NCBI RefSeq assembly: GCF_002368415.1
Contig: NZ_AP018290.1
Location: 4,229,614 to 4,293,613 of the forward strand
Direction: 5' to 3'
Origin: Calothrix sp. NIES-4105
GTDB lineage: Bacteria; Cyanobacteriota; Cyanobacteriia; Cyanobacteriales; Nostocaceae
DNA length: 64,000 nt
The translations under genes and the position numbers were made by a program. The notes under the pieces are model-generated. The model had not been told where the DNA came from and did no database searches. It saw nothing but the letters and a program-made list of their open reading frames with translations. Shown here piece by piece: positions 7,572 through 16,996 of this stretch (position 1 is its first letter; the number at the start of each line of letters is the position of its first letter).

Positions 7572-10500
7572 ATGCAGCGTCTCCAGTTAGTCAGTGCATC
7601 GGATTTGCAGGCATTTTTAGGCGCCCCCGAACAGTTATTGCAGCAACCAACCCAGTTGCAGTTAGCTGTCGCCAGTTTTGTTGAAACACCTCGCAGTTTA
7701 CTTGAGGTTTTAGTAAATAGCGCTTCAGAAGAGGTAGCCGAAGCTGCTTCTTTGCACGTAAATTGGGCAGGGGAAATAACAGACTGGCAGCGCGCGGTGG
7801 ATGAGATACTTGAATCTCGACAAATGGGGCAAAACGATAGACTTGCTGTAGAACTACTTAAGGTTGGCGCTGTACCTCCTTGTTTTTTGAGCAAATGGGT
7901 TCCACCAGAAAGGTTAATTCAAGGATTGCGTAATCCTTATATGCCGTTGCGCTATCGTTTACAGCTATTGGAAAGACTCGCACAAGAACCAACGTTAGAA
8001 CCACGGTTGCAAGTAGCAGAGGCGCCGGAAACACCTTTATCTGTACTAGAACAATTAGCGGGTGATTTAGAATTGCCTGTGAGGTTAGCAGTAAAATTTA
8101 ATCCCAGTTGTCCACCGCAGTTAATTGAGTTGGTAGAAGGACAGCGTGCGGTTGCATCTAATTGGAACACGGATAAAGAAGAGTTAGCGATGCTTGGGCA
8201 AAGTCGCTGGGCATGGGTACGGTTGGCAGTAGCGCAAAATCCCAACGCATCAGCAGAAACACTTATGGTTCTAGCACAAGATGCGGTATACAAAATTCAA
8301 TTAGCAGTAGCGAAGAATCCAGCAACAAGGGCAAATGTATTAGCAGTCTTGGCAGAACACCCAGATAAAACGATACAAGAAACTGTAGCAGAACATCCGA
8401 ATGCATCCGAAGAACTGCTGCATCAACTATTCCCAACGCAAAAGCATATTTTGAATCGACGAAAAAATCTGCCTGCAAGTATTTTAGAACGATATTTTAA
8501 TGAGGCGCCTTCTGAGCAGCCAATTTGGAAAAATAATGAGCTTCGGTATTTGTTCTTGAGACAGCCAAATACACCAACATGGATTTTAGCTGAGTTGGCA
8601 AACGTTGATATAGAAGCATTAAAAGTAGATATATTAGCGAATCAAAGTTCACGACCATCTCCTGAAGTTTTTAATCAATGGATTCAGGATAATATTAGGT
8701 TCTTAGTAGATGTTGCTGAACATCCACAAGTTTCTGTAGAGATTTTATATAAACTGGCACAATGTCCAAGTCTACACGTACAATTAGCAGTTGCCCAAAA
8801 TGTATTAGCACCAGAAGCACTCAAACTTAGATTACTAACAAATTTAGCGACTCATTCTGAAGAAGGTATTAAAGTTAAAATTGCCAAAAGTCTTGATACA
8901 CCAGTGCAAATTTTAGAGGTGATGGCAGGTAGAGAGTCAAGAAATATAAAGCTTTTACTAGAAATAAGACGTGTTTTAACTTCTGAATATGCAGTAAACG
9001 CTAACTCATTTAAATCAGTTGCAGATAAACTTCTATCTGATCTTAAACATGAGATATTATATCCTGCTGGTGTATCCGTTGATGTTGAAAGGTGGATAAA
9101 TCTTATTCAAACTTCAGGTTTGTTTGAAGTAATGATAAGAAATTCAACTTATGATGATACAAGTATCGAGCTAGAGCCATTGATGAATCAATTGTTGCCG
9201 CAATGGGCAGAATTACTTCCTGGCTTATCAAATAAACAGTTGGAACAAATCCTCAGAAATATCCCAGACCTTTTAGCATTTATTAACGACGAGGTTAAAA
9301 ATAATGCAAGCTCAAGGTCGGTGGCTGTTGCATTAGTGGGCAATCCAAATACTCCTGAATTGTTAAGAGAACAGTTAAAAAATAAGCTTCTTAGACCATC
9401 AATTCCACTCACTTCTCACGATAGCGATTGTGATTTATTTTTAGCGCTTGCTTATAATGAACAAATTCCACAAGCTGAACGAATGCAATATTTTCAGCAA
9501 CTTCTCTCTACAGGTAGAAACAACATCCAAGAAACAATCGCTCGAAACCCAAATACTCCACCAGAGATAATAGGTCAATTAATGGCTCGCCCTGGCGTTG
9601 GGCGCCAAGCTGTTTCAAGAAATCCAAATGCACCAGCTAGCGCACTATCAGAATTAGCCGAAGACACCAATAGCGCAACTCGTAGCTGGGTGGCTGAAAA
9701 TCCTAGCACTCCAGCTAATATTTTGGTGCAACTAGCAAGACAACCTATAGAGAAAACTATTAATAATGTTTCAACTGTACGTGAGACTGCGCTGAAAAAT
9801 CCTAACTTTCCCCCACAAGAACGCTATCGCTTACAACTATTGATGGAAGAAGAAAATGAAACAGCAAGCGCTCATCAATTAATGGCACGTCGTCCAGATA
9901 GTCCCTACGCATTGTCACAAGTTGTAGAAAAAGGCAACCAGCAAGCCAAACTTACCGCCGCGCGCAGCTACAAAACCCCAATTAACATTCTGGAGCAACT
10001 AGCTAAAGACTCAGATGAAACTGTGCGTCAAGTCGTTTCCCAAAACTCTAACTTACCTCTCGCTACTTTATTAGAGCTTGCACGCGACCCAAGTATTAAC
10101 GTCCGTCTAGGTCTTGTCTACAAAAATCCGCATCAAAAAAGGTCAACACCTGTACAACTTTTAGAAATATTGGCACAAGACCCTTCAGAGCAAGTAAGGG
10201 CAAAGGTTGCAGAACATCCCGATACACCCGTTGAAATCTTAATACGGTTAGCTAACGATACCAGTCGCGAAGTCAAAACGAAATTGACAGGTAATCCTAA
10301 CACACCTGTTACAATTCTTACCCGGTTAGGGTTAGAAGAAAATTTGGTTAATGTACGCAACCCGAATACACCTGGAAGTGTACTTGCCCAAGCAATTAGA
10401 ACTATGAGTAGCAAAAGTATTGCTGAATTTATCAAGCATCCTGTTAAAGGTTCACAGATGCCAGTGGAAACATTAACACAACTGGCAAGCCATACTGATG

Positions 10501-11693
10501 GTTCGGTTCGTTATCGCGTTGCTTGTCACCCAAATACACCAGCTACAGTTTTAAGGCAATTAGCACGAGACTCCTATGTAGCAACTGTTCGTGCTGTTGC
10601 TAGCAATGCCAACACATCTCCCGAAACTTTAGAAGTACTCGCTACTCACCCAGATTTTACAACTTGTTTGGATGTTGTTCGCAATCCAAACACACCACCG
10701 CGCGTGCTTACCCAAATAGTTCTAAGTACCCGAACTTCAGCTAATCTCCCAAATCAAACAGTGGATATGCTCAAAAGTGCATTTCCAGGCAACCACAATG
10801 ACTTACTAAGAGACATCGCTAGTAACCCACGTACTCCTCTTGAGGCACTAGAGATTATTGCACGTAGAGAGTTTGTAAGTGCAACACCTGACCCAAACTC
10901 AATAATTCCACCTCGAACCGATGATGATATTGTACGCGCGCTTGCATATAACCCCAACTTAACACCTGAATTACTGGCAATTCTCACCCAAGACCTTTGT
11001 GTAGATGTGCGTGTATGTCTAATTCGCCATCCTAATTTGACAGAAGCATTGTGGCTACGGTTAACTCAGGATGCAGCAGTATCAGTACGTGAAGCAGTTG
11101 CCAGCAGCGTCCAGGTGCCTGCGAATGTTTTAGAATTACTAGCACAGGATGAACAAGCTCTTGTACGAGCAAAAGTAGCGGCAAACCCAAACACTTTAAT
11201 TACCACTTTAGAACTTTTGGCGGGTGACTCAAACTCCAACGTCCGCACTGCTGTAGCTAGTAACCCTAACCTTCGTGTAACAACTCTTGAACAACTTGCA
11301 AACGACGAAAAAGTTGAAGTACGTCGCACGGTTGCTCAAAATTCTAATACCCCTGCATCCATCCGTGAAACTCTTCGCGATTTGATATTACAACCAACAA
11401 CCCGCCAAACAAGTCCCACTTTAAGAGGACTTAGCCGCATTTACAACCCCAGCACTGATGATTTACCAACCATACTTATAGAATATGCCCAATCAGAGAA
11501 TGCCTTTGTACGGTTTATAACGCTGCTTCACCCTTTAACCCCTCTAAATATTTTAAATGAAGGCGCCCTTAGTGCATCTTGGCTAGAACGTTATGCGGTC
11601 GCTGATAACCCTGCAACTTCGACTCAAATCAAACAGCAGCTAACTAAAGATAGTAATCGAATAGTTAGAGCAGCAGTAATGGCGAACTTATAA
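7572..11693 (+). CDS. Giant leucine-rich-repeat-variant (LRV) protein
   Basis: 1373 residues built almost wholly of about 24-residue helical repeats with consensus VRxxVAxNPNTPxxxLxxLAxD (examples: VRAKVAEHPDTPVEIL, VRRTVAQNSNTPASI). This is the LRV pattern, an alpha/3-10 superhelix related to HEAT/armadillo folds. The first 130 residues are less regular, and a repeat-poor helical stretch sits around residues 460-570. The N-terminal Fe-S cysteine cluster described for Azotobacter LRV protein is absent, as are a signal peptide and membrane spans, so it is probably a cytoplasmic scaffold for protein binding. No ribosome binding site is evident before the ATG. It is directly followed on the same strand by three NuiA-like genes, suggesting a shared role. 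GGCGCC sites within it show it is long resident. Confidence 0.88.
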   Translation: MQRLQLVSASDLQAFLGAPEQLLQQPTQLQLAVASFVETPRSLLEVLVNSASEEVAEAASLHVNWAGEITDWQRAVDEILESRQMGQNDRLAVELLKVGAVPPCFLSKWVPPERLIQGLRNPYMPLRYRLQLLERLAQEPTLEPRLQVAEAPETPLSVLEQLAGDLELPVRLAVKFNPSCPPQLIELVEGQRAVASNWNTDKEELAMLGQSRWAWVRLAVAQNPNASAETLMVLAQDAVYKIQLAVAKNPATRANVLAVLAEHPDKTIQETVAEHPNASEELLHQLFPTQKHILNRRKNLPASILERYFNEAPSEQPIWKNNELRYLFLRQPNTPTWILAELANVDIEALKVDILANQSSRPSPEVFNQWIQDNIRFLVDVAEHPQVSVEILYKLAQCPSLHVQLAVAQNVLAPEALKLRLLTNLATHSEEGIKVKIAKSLDTPVQILEVMAGRESRNIKLLLEIRRVLTSEYAVNANSFKSVADKLLSDLKHEILYPAGVSVDVERWINLIQTSGLFEVMIRNSTYDDTSIELEPLMNQLLPQWAELLPGLSNKQLEQILRNIPDLLAFINDEVKNNASSRSVAVALVGNPNTPELLREQLKNKLLRPSIPLTSHDSDCDLFLALAYNEQIPQAERMQYFQQLLSTGRNNIQETIARNPNTPPEIIGQLMARPGVGRQAVSRNPNAPASALSELAEDTNSATRSWVAENPSTPANILVQLARQPIEKTINNVSTVRETALKNPNFPPQERYRLQLLMEEENETASAHQLMARRPDSPYALSQVVEKGNQQAKLTAARSYKTPINILEQLAKDSDETVRQVVSQNSNLPLATLLELARDPSINVRLGLVYKNPHQKRSTPVQLLEILAQDPSEQVRAKVAEHPDTPVEILIRLANDTSREVKTKLTGNPNTPVTILTRLGLEENLVNVRNPNTPGSVLAQAIRTMSSKSIAEFIKHPVKGSQMPVETLTQLASHTDGSVRYRVACHPNTPATVLRQLARDSYVATVRAVASNANTSPETLEVLATHPDFTTCLDVVRNPNTPPRVLTQIVLSTRTSANLPNQTVDMLKSAFPGNHNDLLRDIASNPRTPLEALEIIARREFVSATPDPNSIIPPRTDDDIVRALAYNPNLTPELLAILTQDLCVDVRVCLIRHPNLTEALWLRLTQDAAVSVREAVASSVQVPANVLELLAQDEQALVRAKVAANPNTLITTLELLAGDSNSNVRTAVASNPNLRVTTLEQLANDEKVEVRRTVAQNSNTPASIRETLRDLILQPTTRQTSPTLRGLSRIYNPSTDDLPTILIEYAQSENAFVRFITLLHPLTPLNILNEGALSASWLERYAVADNPATSTQIKQQLTKDSNRIVRAAVMANL

Positions 11694-11751
11694 TCTCAGG
11701 AGGCACCCTAGACTGCTATGTAGATTTAAAACAACATTAATTGAGGTTTTC

Positions 11752-12729
11752 ATGGATATACAAACAGAACAATTACTTGGAACAATTGAAGTTTTATTAG
11801 AAGAAAGATTAATTTGTAGACTTCCGTGTAATGAAACATCTGAATGGAAACCCTTTGTTTGGGATTCAGATGAAAAAGGCGAGCTAAACACTATTTCGTT
11901 ACTCAAAATTGAAGGGTGGATTAAACCTACAGATATTGAGATTGCTATTCAAAACTGGCAAGACATTGAGCAGTCTGGAGTTCCAACCCCATACGATGAC
12001 TATGCAGAAGACAGATTTGATGACGATGATTATCAAGATAGGGCGGCACCTGAATTTGTAAATAGAAAAGTTATTTATCAACAGTTAGCTGATTACATAA
12101 CAGCAAATCTCAAAAATTTACAAGTTTATCAATTAAGCTCTGACTCTGTATACTCATGTTTTGCAATAGTTGGAGAAATTGAAGAGGATAATTGGATTTG
12201 TATTACTTCAACCGTACCTCAAGAAACACCGAATTTTGAAGATATTTTAGTTGTTGAAGATAAAGATGAGTCTGTATTCGGTATTCTACACAATGAATCA
12301 AAGAGTACTATAGTAAGCCAGATTAAAAAAATACTCAGTTCTCTAACACCAGTAAAGATTTACGGTTTTTACGATGGAGCTTATGAGCATACTTACCAAC
12401 ATCAAATTCTTTATCAAGTTGCATCTACAGAAGAACAGGTATTTGAAAAAGCACTTACCTTATCAAAGTTTTTAGATATTAACAAATTTAAAACTTTTTA
12501 TCCAGACCCCGAAGAATATATTTTTACAGATTATGCTGGTAGAGAAGAAGGAGCCGAATGGTATAGTCAGTATCAACGGTTGAACGAATTTTTAAAGAAT
12601 AACTTTACCCAGCTTATGGTGTATAAATTTAATTTTTGGAAATATACACATGTATTTGTCATTGGTCAATCATCTGGTAATGATTGGGTTGGCTTAAGGC
12701 TAAAGAGCGAGTTTGACTATAATCCTTAA
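11752..12729 (+). CDS. NuiA-like (nuclease A inhibitor family) protein, paralogue 1
   Basis: 325 acidic residues. The N-terminal part (TEQLLGTIEVLLEERL, then PFVWDSDEKGEL) resembles the start of the cyanobacterial nuclease A inhibitor NuiA, whose family opens with a helix followed by SESxYPFExFxW. Two copies of the NuiA-like ending are seen: LKNLQVYQLSSDS then IVGEIEEDNWICI near residues 117-150, and LMVYKFNFWKYTHVFVIGQS then GNDWVGL at the C-terminus. So it is a two-domain protein. It lies 58 bp after the LRV gene and is co-linear over its full length with paralogue 3 at 13720. Binding a nuclease or a polymorphic toxin is plausible by family; the partner is unknown. Confidence 0.68.
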   Translation: MDIQTEQLLGTIEVLLEERLICRLPCNETSEWKPFVWDSDEKGELNTISLLKIEGWIKPTDIEIAIQNWQDIEQSGVPTPYDDYAEDRFDDDDYQDRAAPEFVNRKVIYQQLADYITANLKNLQVYQLSSDSVYSCFAIVGEIEEDNWICITSTVPQETPNFEDILVVEDKDESVFGILHNESKSTIVSQIKKILSSLTPVKIYGFYDGAYEHTYQHQILYQVASTEEQVFEKALTLSKFLDINKFKTFYPDPEEYIFTDYAGREEGAEWYSQYQRLNEFLKNNFTQLMVYKFNFWKYTHVFVIGQSSGNDWVGLRLKSEFDYNP

Positions 12730-12794
12730 TTATTTAAAATATGTATTAGCATTTCAATTAAAAGTCAGTTTTTGTATCATTTATAACTCACACT

Positions 12795-13610
12795 ATGAAA
12801 CCTGAAACAGAAAAACTTTTAGCTAGTTTAGAAGTAGTATCTGAAGGATTATACTACCCTAGCGAATCCCAGTACCCTTATGAACCTTTTGTATGGGACA
12901 GCCAAAGTCAAGGTGAATTTAGTTTCATTCGCGTTTTAGAAGGTATTGGATATATTCAAACGATTGACTATGAATCTTTAATTCAAAACTTACAGAATAA
13001 GCTTGACAAAATCCAAATTCCAACTAATTCAGAAGCTAAATCTTATTCTAAATTAATTGATGAACAAAAAACATATCAGCAAGTTTTACAAATATTAGAA
13101 ATTTTTCAACCTAATGTCAAAGCAATTAAAACTATAAAACTTAATCATCCAATCAGCGATTCAATGTTAATTATTGGTCAAACACAAGAAGACGATTGGG
13201 TTGGTATTTCTACTGCTTTTGAGTACCAAACATGTCGTTTCGGTGAACCTTTTGAATTTGAAAAATACTCGTCAACGGCTGCTGCAAGGAATTTGATAAA
13301 TATATTAGAACCTTTATTGGCAGAACAAAAATATTCATCTTATAATGACTTATCATGCTTAACTTTAGAAACGGCACTAATAAAAGATAAATTGCTTTTA
13401 AAACTACTTGTTACTGCTGGTTATATAGAAATATGGCAACATCAAAGCTTTGAAGAGGAAAAAAACAGTCTTGACCGCTTTCTTTTAGCAAATCTTCAAG
13501 ATGTTCTAACTTACGTTTTCTGTTTTTATGATGGATTTACTATATATACTATTGGTAAAACGCCAGAAAATGATTTTCTCGGTGTTCACACTGTTGGTAT
13601 TTGGACGTAA
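12795..13610 (+). CDS. NuiA-like protein, paralogue 2
   Basis: 271 residues. This is the clearest NuiA match of the three: TEKLLASLEVVSEGLYYPSE, then SQYPYEPFVWDSQSQGE, and SMLIIGQTQEDDWVGIST, corresponding to the canonical NuiA start and its VIGxTxxGxxAGIST ending. A second, shorter unit follows (LDRFLLANLQDVLTYVF, then YTIGKTPENDFLGVHT). It is shorter than its neighbours and lacks the Tyr-rich middle motif (YEHTYQH) present in paralogues 1 and 3. It is same-strand, 65 bp after paralogue 1. NuiA itself blocks the non-specific nuclease NucA in Anabaena; no NucA gene is in the window. Confidence 0.72.
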   Translation: MKPETEKLLASLEVVSEGLYYPSESQYPYEPFVWDSQSQGEFSFIRVLEGIGYIQTIDYESLIQNLQNKLDKIQIPTNSEAKSYSKLIDEQKTYQQVLQILEIFQPNVKAIKTIKLNHPISDSMLIIGQTQEDDWVGISTAFEYQTCRFGEPFEFEKYSSTAAARNLINILEPLLAEQKYSSYNDLSCLTLETALIKDKLLLKLLVTAGYIEIWQHQSFEEEKNSLDRFLLANLQDVLTYVFCFYDGFTIYTIGKTPENDFLGVHTVGIWT

Positions 13611-13719
13611 TTACCGTAGGGAACGGGCGAACAGCCTGACCTACCGCACAAATAAAACTCCTGGTCTACCGCACAGGCATCTCGCCTGTGCTACGAAAAA
13701 TTAATTCTTTTATATAATT

Positions 13720-14634
13720 ATGAGTACATCTACAGAACAACTGCTAGCTACGCTGGAAGTTATTAGCAATTCAAGACGTGCAATTTTATTTGAAACTGCA
13801 AATCAAGGGGAATTTAATCTTTGGAATTTGATGATAACTGAAGGTTTTGTCACTCTTACTGATATAGAACTTGCTTTCGAGCATTGGCAGAATATAGAAC
13901 AATGGGGAACACCAACCGACACAACCAACTACGAATACGCTCCTTCTCGTTCAGAACGCAAAGGTGACAGTTGGAATGATGAAATTGCCAGTGAACGCAA
14001 AGGATATTACCAACAGCTACAGCATATAATTAGTCAAAATCTCCAAAATGTACAAGCTTATAATTTATCTATCCTAAAATCGGTGCCTGAAACTTTTGAG
14101 TGGGATCACCCTGACTTTTATGTTCCTATAATAGTTGGCTCTACTAGTGACAATAACTGGTTGTGTCTTGCTCCTACTGTCCCCGACCAAGTAAGTTACC
14201 GTAATGAGAAATATAAATCTGTGACTAAAATAACGTCAGAAGAACACAGCGAAACTTCCCAAAACCTAATTGCTCAAATTCAACCTCTACTTGATAAACT
14301 AACCCCAATATCCATCTATGGTTACTACTACGGTGGATATAACTATACTTATCAACATCATATAGCAGGCGCCGTAGCTAAAAGTAAAGCAAAAGCAATT
14401 GAGTTAGCTTTACAAAACGCAACAATGGTGATGATACAACCGCTAACGGTAGAATATGTTAACGATGCTCATAACAGTCGCAAACTCAACCAGTTTATGA
14501 ATGAGTGTTTAAATCATCGTACCTTGTACGACTTAAGCTTCTGGGACATTGGTTATACATATAAAGTTGGACAAACTCCAGCAGGTGATTGGATAGGAGT
14601 TTGGTCACAAAGCGAATTTGAGTACAATCCTTAG
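13720..14634 (+). CDS. NuiA-like protein, paralogue 3
   Basis: 304 residues, co-linear with paralogue 1: TEQLLATLEVISNSR, ITEGFVTLTDIELAFEHWQN, the aligned IIVGSTSDNNWLCLAPTVP, then SIYGYYYGGYNYTYQHH and the ending YTYKVGQTPAGDWIGVWSQS. It therefore has two NuiA-like units joined by a Tyr-rich segment. It follows paralogue 2 after 109 bp that hold a CACAGGC/GCCTGTG hairpin of a dispersed repeat, which may attenuate or end transcription. Tandem duplication with strong divergence between copies suggests different binding partners. Confidence 0.68.
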   Translation: MSTSTEQLLATLEVISNSRRAILFETANQGEFNLWNLMITEGFVTLTDIELAFEHWQNIEQWGTPTDTTNYEYAPSRSERKGDSWNDEIASERKGYYQQLQHIISQNLQNVQAYNLSILKSVPETFEWDHPDFYVPIIVGSTSDNNWLCLAPTVPDQVSYRNEKYKSVTKITSEEHSETSQNLIAQIQPLLDKLTPISIYGYYYGGYNYTYQHHIAGAVAKSKAKAIELALQNATMVMIQPLTVEYVNDAHNSRKLNQFMNECLNHRTLYDLSFWDIGYTYKVGQTPAGDWIGVWSQSEFEYNP

Positions 14635-14739
14635 TAAGGCGCCTTTCTCATAGTGAACGCTTGCAAAATGGCGCCGTGCTTACTTGAGTCCATATATTAT
14701 ATAGATACAATTTTACACTATGTTTATGAGAGGCGCCCC

Positions 14740-14958
14740 ATGACAAATCAACCTAAACATATAACAGAAGAAGCATTTGAATTCGGTGAGATTGACGAAG
14801 CACTAAATTTTCAACCGCTTACTGAAGCTGAAATGGTTGAAAAAAGCCTGTCCTCATTTGAAGCATATCGCCGTAAAGGTTCACGTGTGTCGCATGAGCG
14901 TGTGTGCGAATGGGCAGACAGTTTAGGGACTTATGAAGAACGCCCATGCCCCAGATAG
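14740..14958 (+). CDS. Orphan antitoxin-like protein
   Basis: 72 residues from the ATG at 14740 (MTNQPKHITEEAFEFGEIDE). An upstream in-frame ATG at 14653 lies in GGCGCC-rich non-coding DNA and is less likely. The C-terminal half, VSHERVCEWADSLGTYEE followed by PCP, resembles small cyanobacterial antitoxins that end in WxxSLGTxxExPxP and normally precede a RelE/ParE-type toxin gene. No toxin frame follows: the next gene (15057) is a different helical protein. It may be a solitary antitoxin or a remnant. The family assignment is from memory of this motif. Confidence 0.6.
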   Translation: MTNQPKHITEEAFEFGEIDEALNFQPLTEAEMVEKSLSSFEAYRRKGSRVSHERVCEWADSLGTYEERPCPR

Positions 14959-15056
14959 TTTGGACTTTTATAATTCACTATATTGTTTTGGAGAATGATG
15001 TTGTAATTTTAAACGTCTATCATCGGCAAGAAAATTAGTAATATCGGAGCATGAAA

Positions 15057-15263
15057 ATGCACAATAATCAAGAAATAAAAAATTTAGCAAAACTTGCTAG
15101 AGAGTTAAGCCAGAAAGCTGTTGAGGCTAATCAGCAAGGTAAATTGGTTGAAGGACATCGTTTAATGACCCAAGCTGCTGAAGCAGGAAGAAAGTGCCGA
15201 CAGCTTATTCACCAGCCCAAAATAGAAAAAGTCCTAGCTCAGTTTGAGAAAAATCAACAGTAA
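15057..15263 (+). CDS. Small helical protein of unknown function
   Basis: 68-70 residues, highly charged and entirely helical in character (IKNLAKLARELSQKAVEANQ, then EAGRKCRQLIHQPK). No membrane or signal segment. Two ATGs lie two codons apart (15051 and 15057). CGGAG sits only four bases before the first and ten before the second, so I prefer 15057. It follows the antitoxin-like gene on the same strand. I do not recognise the family. Confidence 0.5.
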   Translation: MHNNQEIKNLAKLARELSQKAVEANQQGKLVEGHRLMTQAAEAGRKCRQLIHQPKIEKVLAQFEKNQQ

Positions 15264-15476
15264 GAATTAGCAAATACAATTCGAGGGCGCCTCGAACTAT
15301 TCAGGAACGGCGCCCTCCACTAAAAGGCTGAATAAAATTCTTACATGATAAGACTTTTAAGCGATTCCCCCATAATGTTTGTTCCAATGTCATACCCTAG
15401 GAAGAAAAATTTTCGTTGTTTTAGCGAGCGCGTCAAGGATAAGGATAAAGTAAGTTCCCAGTTTGTTGTTTGAAAT

Positions 15477-16124
15477 TTAAAATTTCTGGTTCCTCAAACC
15501 TTCTATAACTATTTCTTGTGATGCTGCTTCACTATAGCCAAATATAAATTTTATATTACTATCACAAGTCCTAACAGGATAAATTTTAGCTTGTATTATA
15601 TCAAAACCGATTTCTTCAATATTCTTTAAAATCAACTGCTCTAAACACCAAACTTTACCATTAAGGCTTTCAATAACATCTGTAAAACCTGAATTTGTTA
15701 AGGCTTTTAAACAGCGTTTATCGCCTGTTAGTAAGTAATTAGTATTACCCTGCTGATTAAGATAACAAACATGGCTAATTAAAACCGCTTCGCCTTTGTC
15801 GATAGTATTATTATCATTATTATTTTGACTATAGTTTAATAACCTAGTATAAATACTAGTATCAAATTTTTCGGCATCTGATTCAGAAATAGTTGCGATA
15901 CTTTGAGTAATTTCTAAAGCTTTTTGTACATTATATCGAGAATTGCTAGTTGCTCTATTCCCTCTTGTGCGTTGAATCTGTTTTTGAAACTTATATTTAA
16001 ATGTATCAAGTATTTTAACTTGAGATGCGTCGGTGCCCAAGGTTATTAGAGTATCATAAAATACATCAAAAGTAGCGATTTTAAGGATTATATCGTTATC
16101 TAAACAGTAAAATGCCCCTGACAA
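15477..16124 (-). CDS. PIN-like domain protein, partner of the ImmA/IrrE peptidase
   Basis: 215 residues. The first strand YCLDNDIILKIA holds the Asp pair typical of PIN nucleases, ISESDAEKF and IDKGEAVLISH supply central acidic residues, and YLLTGDKRCLKAL matches the late LTGDK motif of the fold. PIN proteins are metal-dependent RNases, often toxins of toxin-antitoxin pairs. The gene starts two bases after the stop of the upstream ImmA/IrrE gene, so the two are translationally linked. The C-terminal 50 residues after the PIN core are unassigned. The PIN call rests on motif order only. Confidence 0.62.
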   Translation of the reverse strand: MSGAFYCLDNDIILKIATFDVFYDTLITLGTDASQVKILDTFKYKFQKQIQRTRGNRATSNSRYNVQKALEITQSIATISESDAEKFDTSIYTRLLNYSQNNNDNNTIDKGEAVLISHVCYLNQQGNTNYLLTGDKRCLKALTNSGFTDVIESLNGKVWCLEQLILKNIEEIGFDIIQAKIYPVRTCDSNIKFIFGYSEAASQEIVIEGLRNQKF

Positions 16125-16126
16125 AA

Positions 16127-16996
16127 TTAAACTCCTAAAGCTCTCTCTAAATACTCATAGCTTTCATCACTAAACTTGTCCCAGTCTAATTTGTCAGCCA
16201 AATATTTGTTAATAACCTGTTGACCATCAACTGCACAACCTAACCTATCTAAAGCTTCGTGAGCAGAACCAAAATCATCACAATCTCCTAATAATAACCG
16301 AATAGCAAACTGCGAAGCTTCATTTTCTTCATCATCGCCATTGCTGTCAGATTCAATTTTCTCATCAATTAGAACGGGTTTTTGTTCTAAATGTCCTAGC
16401 GCTAAGTGAGCTAACTCATGTGCTAAGTCAAAAGTTAACTCAGCAGAATCTTTATGTGTTGAACTAAGAATGATTACAGGGCAAGAAGATTGCAACTGAA
16501 TAAACCCAGTAAATTTCTGTACTGTTTCAGGAAAACGATTAAAATAACCAACAACTATTCCCTTACTCCAACAATAATCAAGCAAAGAAATCAAATTAAC
16601 AGCTGTATGATTAGTTATAATTTCTGCTCTAATTTCTCTAACATCGGTAGGTAACGGTGTAAAATTAACCTCTATGCCATAGGCAATTAACTCAGCTAAC
16701 CGACTACATAAAGCTTGCCCAACCGAAAGGGTGAGATTGTCCTGACTACTACGACGCTTAAACTTAGTAGGAGGGTAAGGATTAAACTTAATTTCTTCTT
16801 CTATCGCCAATAAAGATTTTAAGTCAACGTTAAGATTGTCAGCAATATAACCAGCACCTTCTAATACAGCTTCATGTTTATCGTTAAGGCTATCATCCCA
16901 CCAACTTGGTAAACCATTATCTTTCACGTAGTCTTCGCTTAAACCAAGTCGGGAAAGTTTATCGTAGAGGCAAGACATGGTAAGTATTTTTGTCAT
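16127..16996 (-). CDS. ImmA/IrrE-family metallo-endopeptidase
   Basis: 289 residues with a textbook zinc peptidase motif HELAHLALGH near residue 190 and downstream acidic residues (DDEENEASQFAIRLLLG) where the third zinc ligand lies in ImmA/IrrE proteins. The first 170 residues form a helical domain without an obvious Xre-type helix-turn-helix. The start is fixed by AGGAGGATAAG eight bases before the ATG. Relatives (ImmA of ICEBs1, IrrE/DdrO protease of Deinococcus) cleave repressors to derepress mobile or damage-response genes. Paired with a PIN-like protein two bases downstream, it probably forms a toxin-control or defence module rather than a general stress regulator. Confidence 0.85.
   Translation of the reverse strand: MTKILTMSCLYDKLSRLGLSEDYVKDNGLPSWWDDSLNDKHEAVLEGAGYIADNLNVDLKSLLAIEEEIKFNPYPPTKFKRRSSQDNLTLSVGQALCSRLAELIAYGIEVNFTPLPTDVREIRAEIITNHTAVNLISLLDYCWSKGIVVGYFNRFPETVQKFTGFIQLQSSCPVIILSSTHKDSAELTFDLAHELAHLALGHLEQKPVLIDEKIESDSNGDDEENEASQFAIRLLLGDCDDFGSAHEALDRLGCAVDGQQVINKYLADKLDWDKFSDESYEYLERALGV

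Noticed and set aside
7572-11693. HEAT-repeat phycobilisome lyase-like protein
   Set aside because: The NPNTP-containing 24-residue period fits LRV repeats, not the longer HEAT units of CpcE/F-type lyases.
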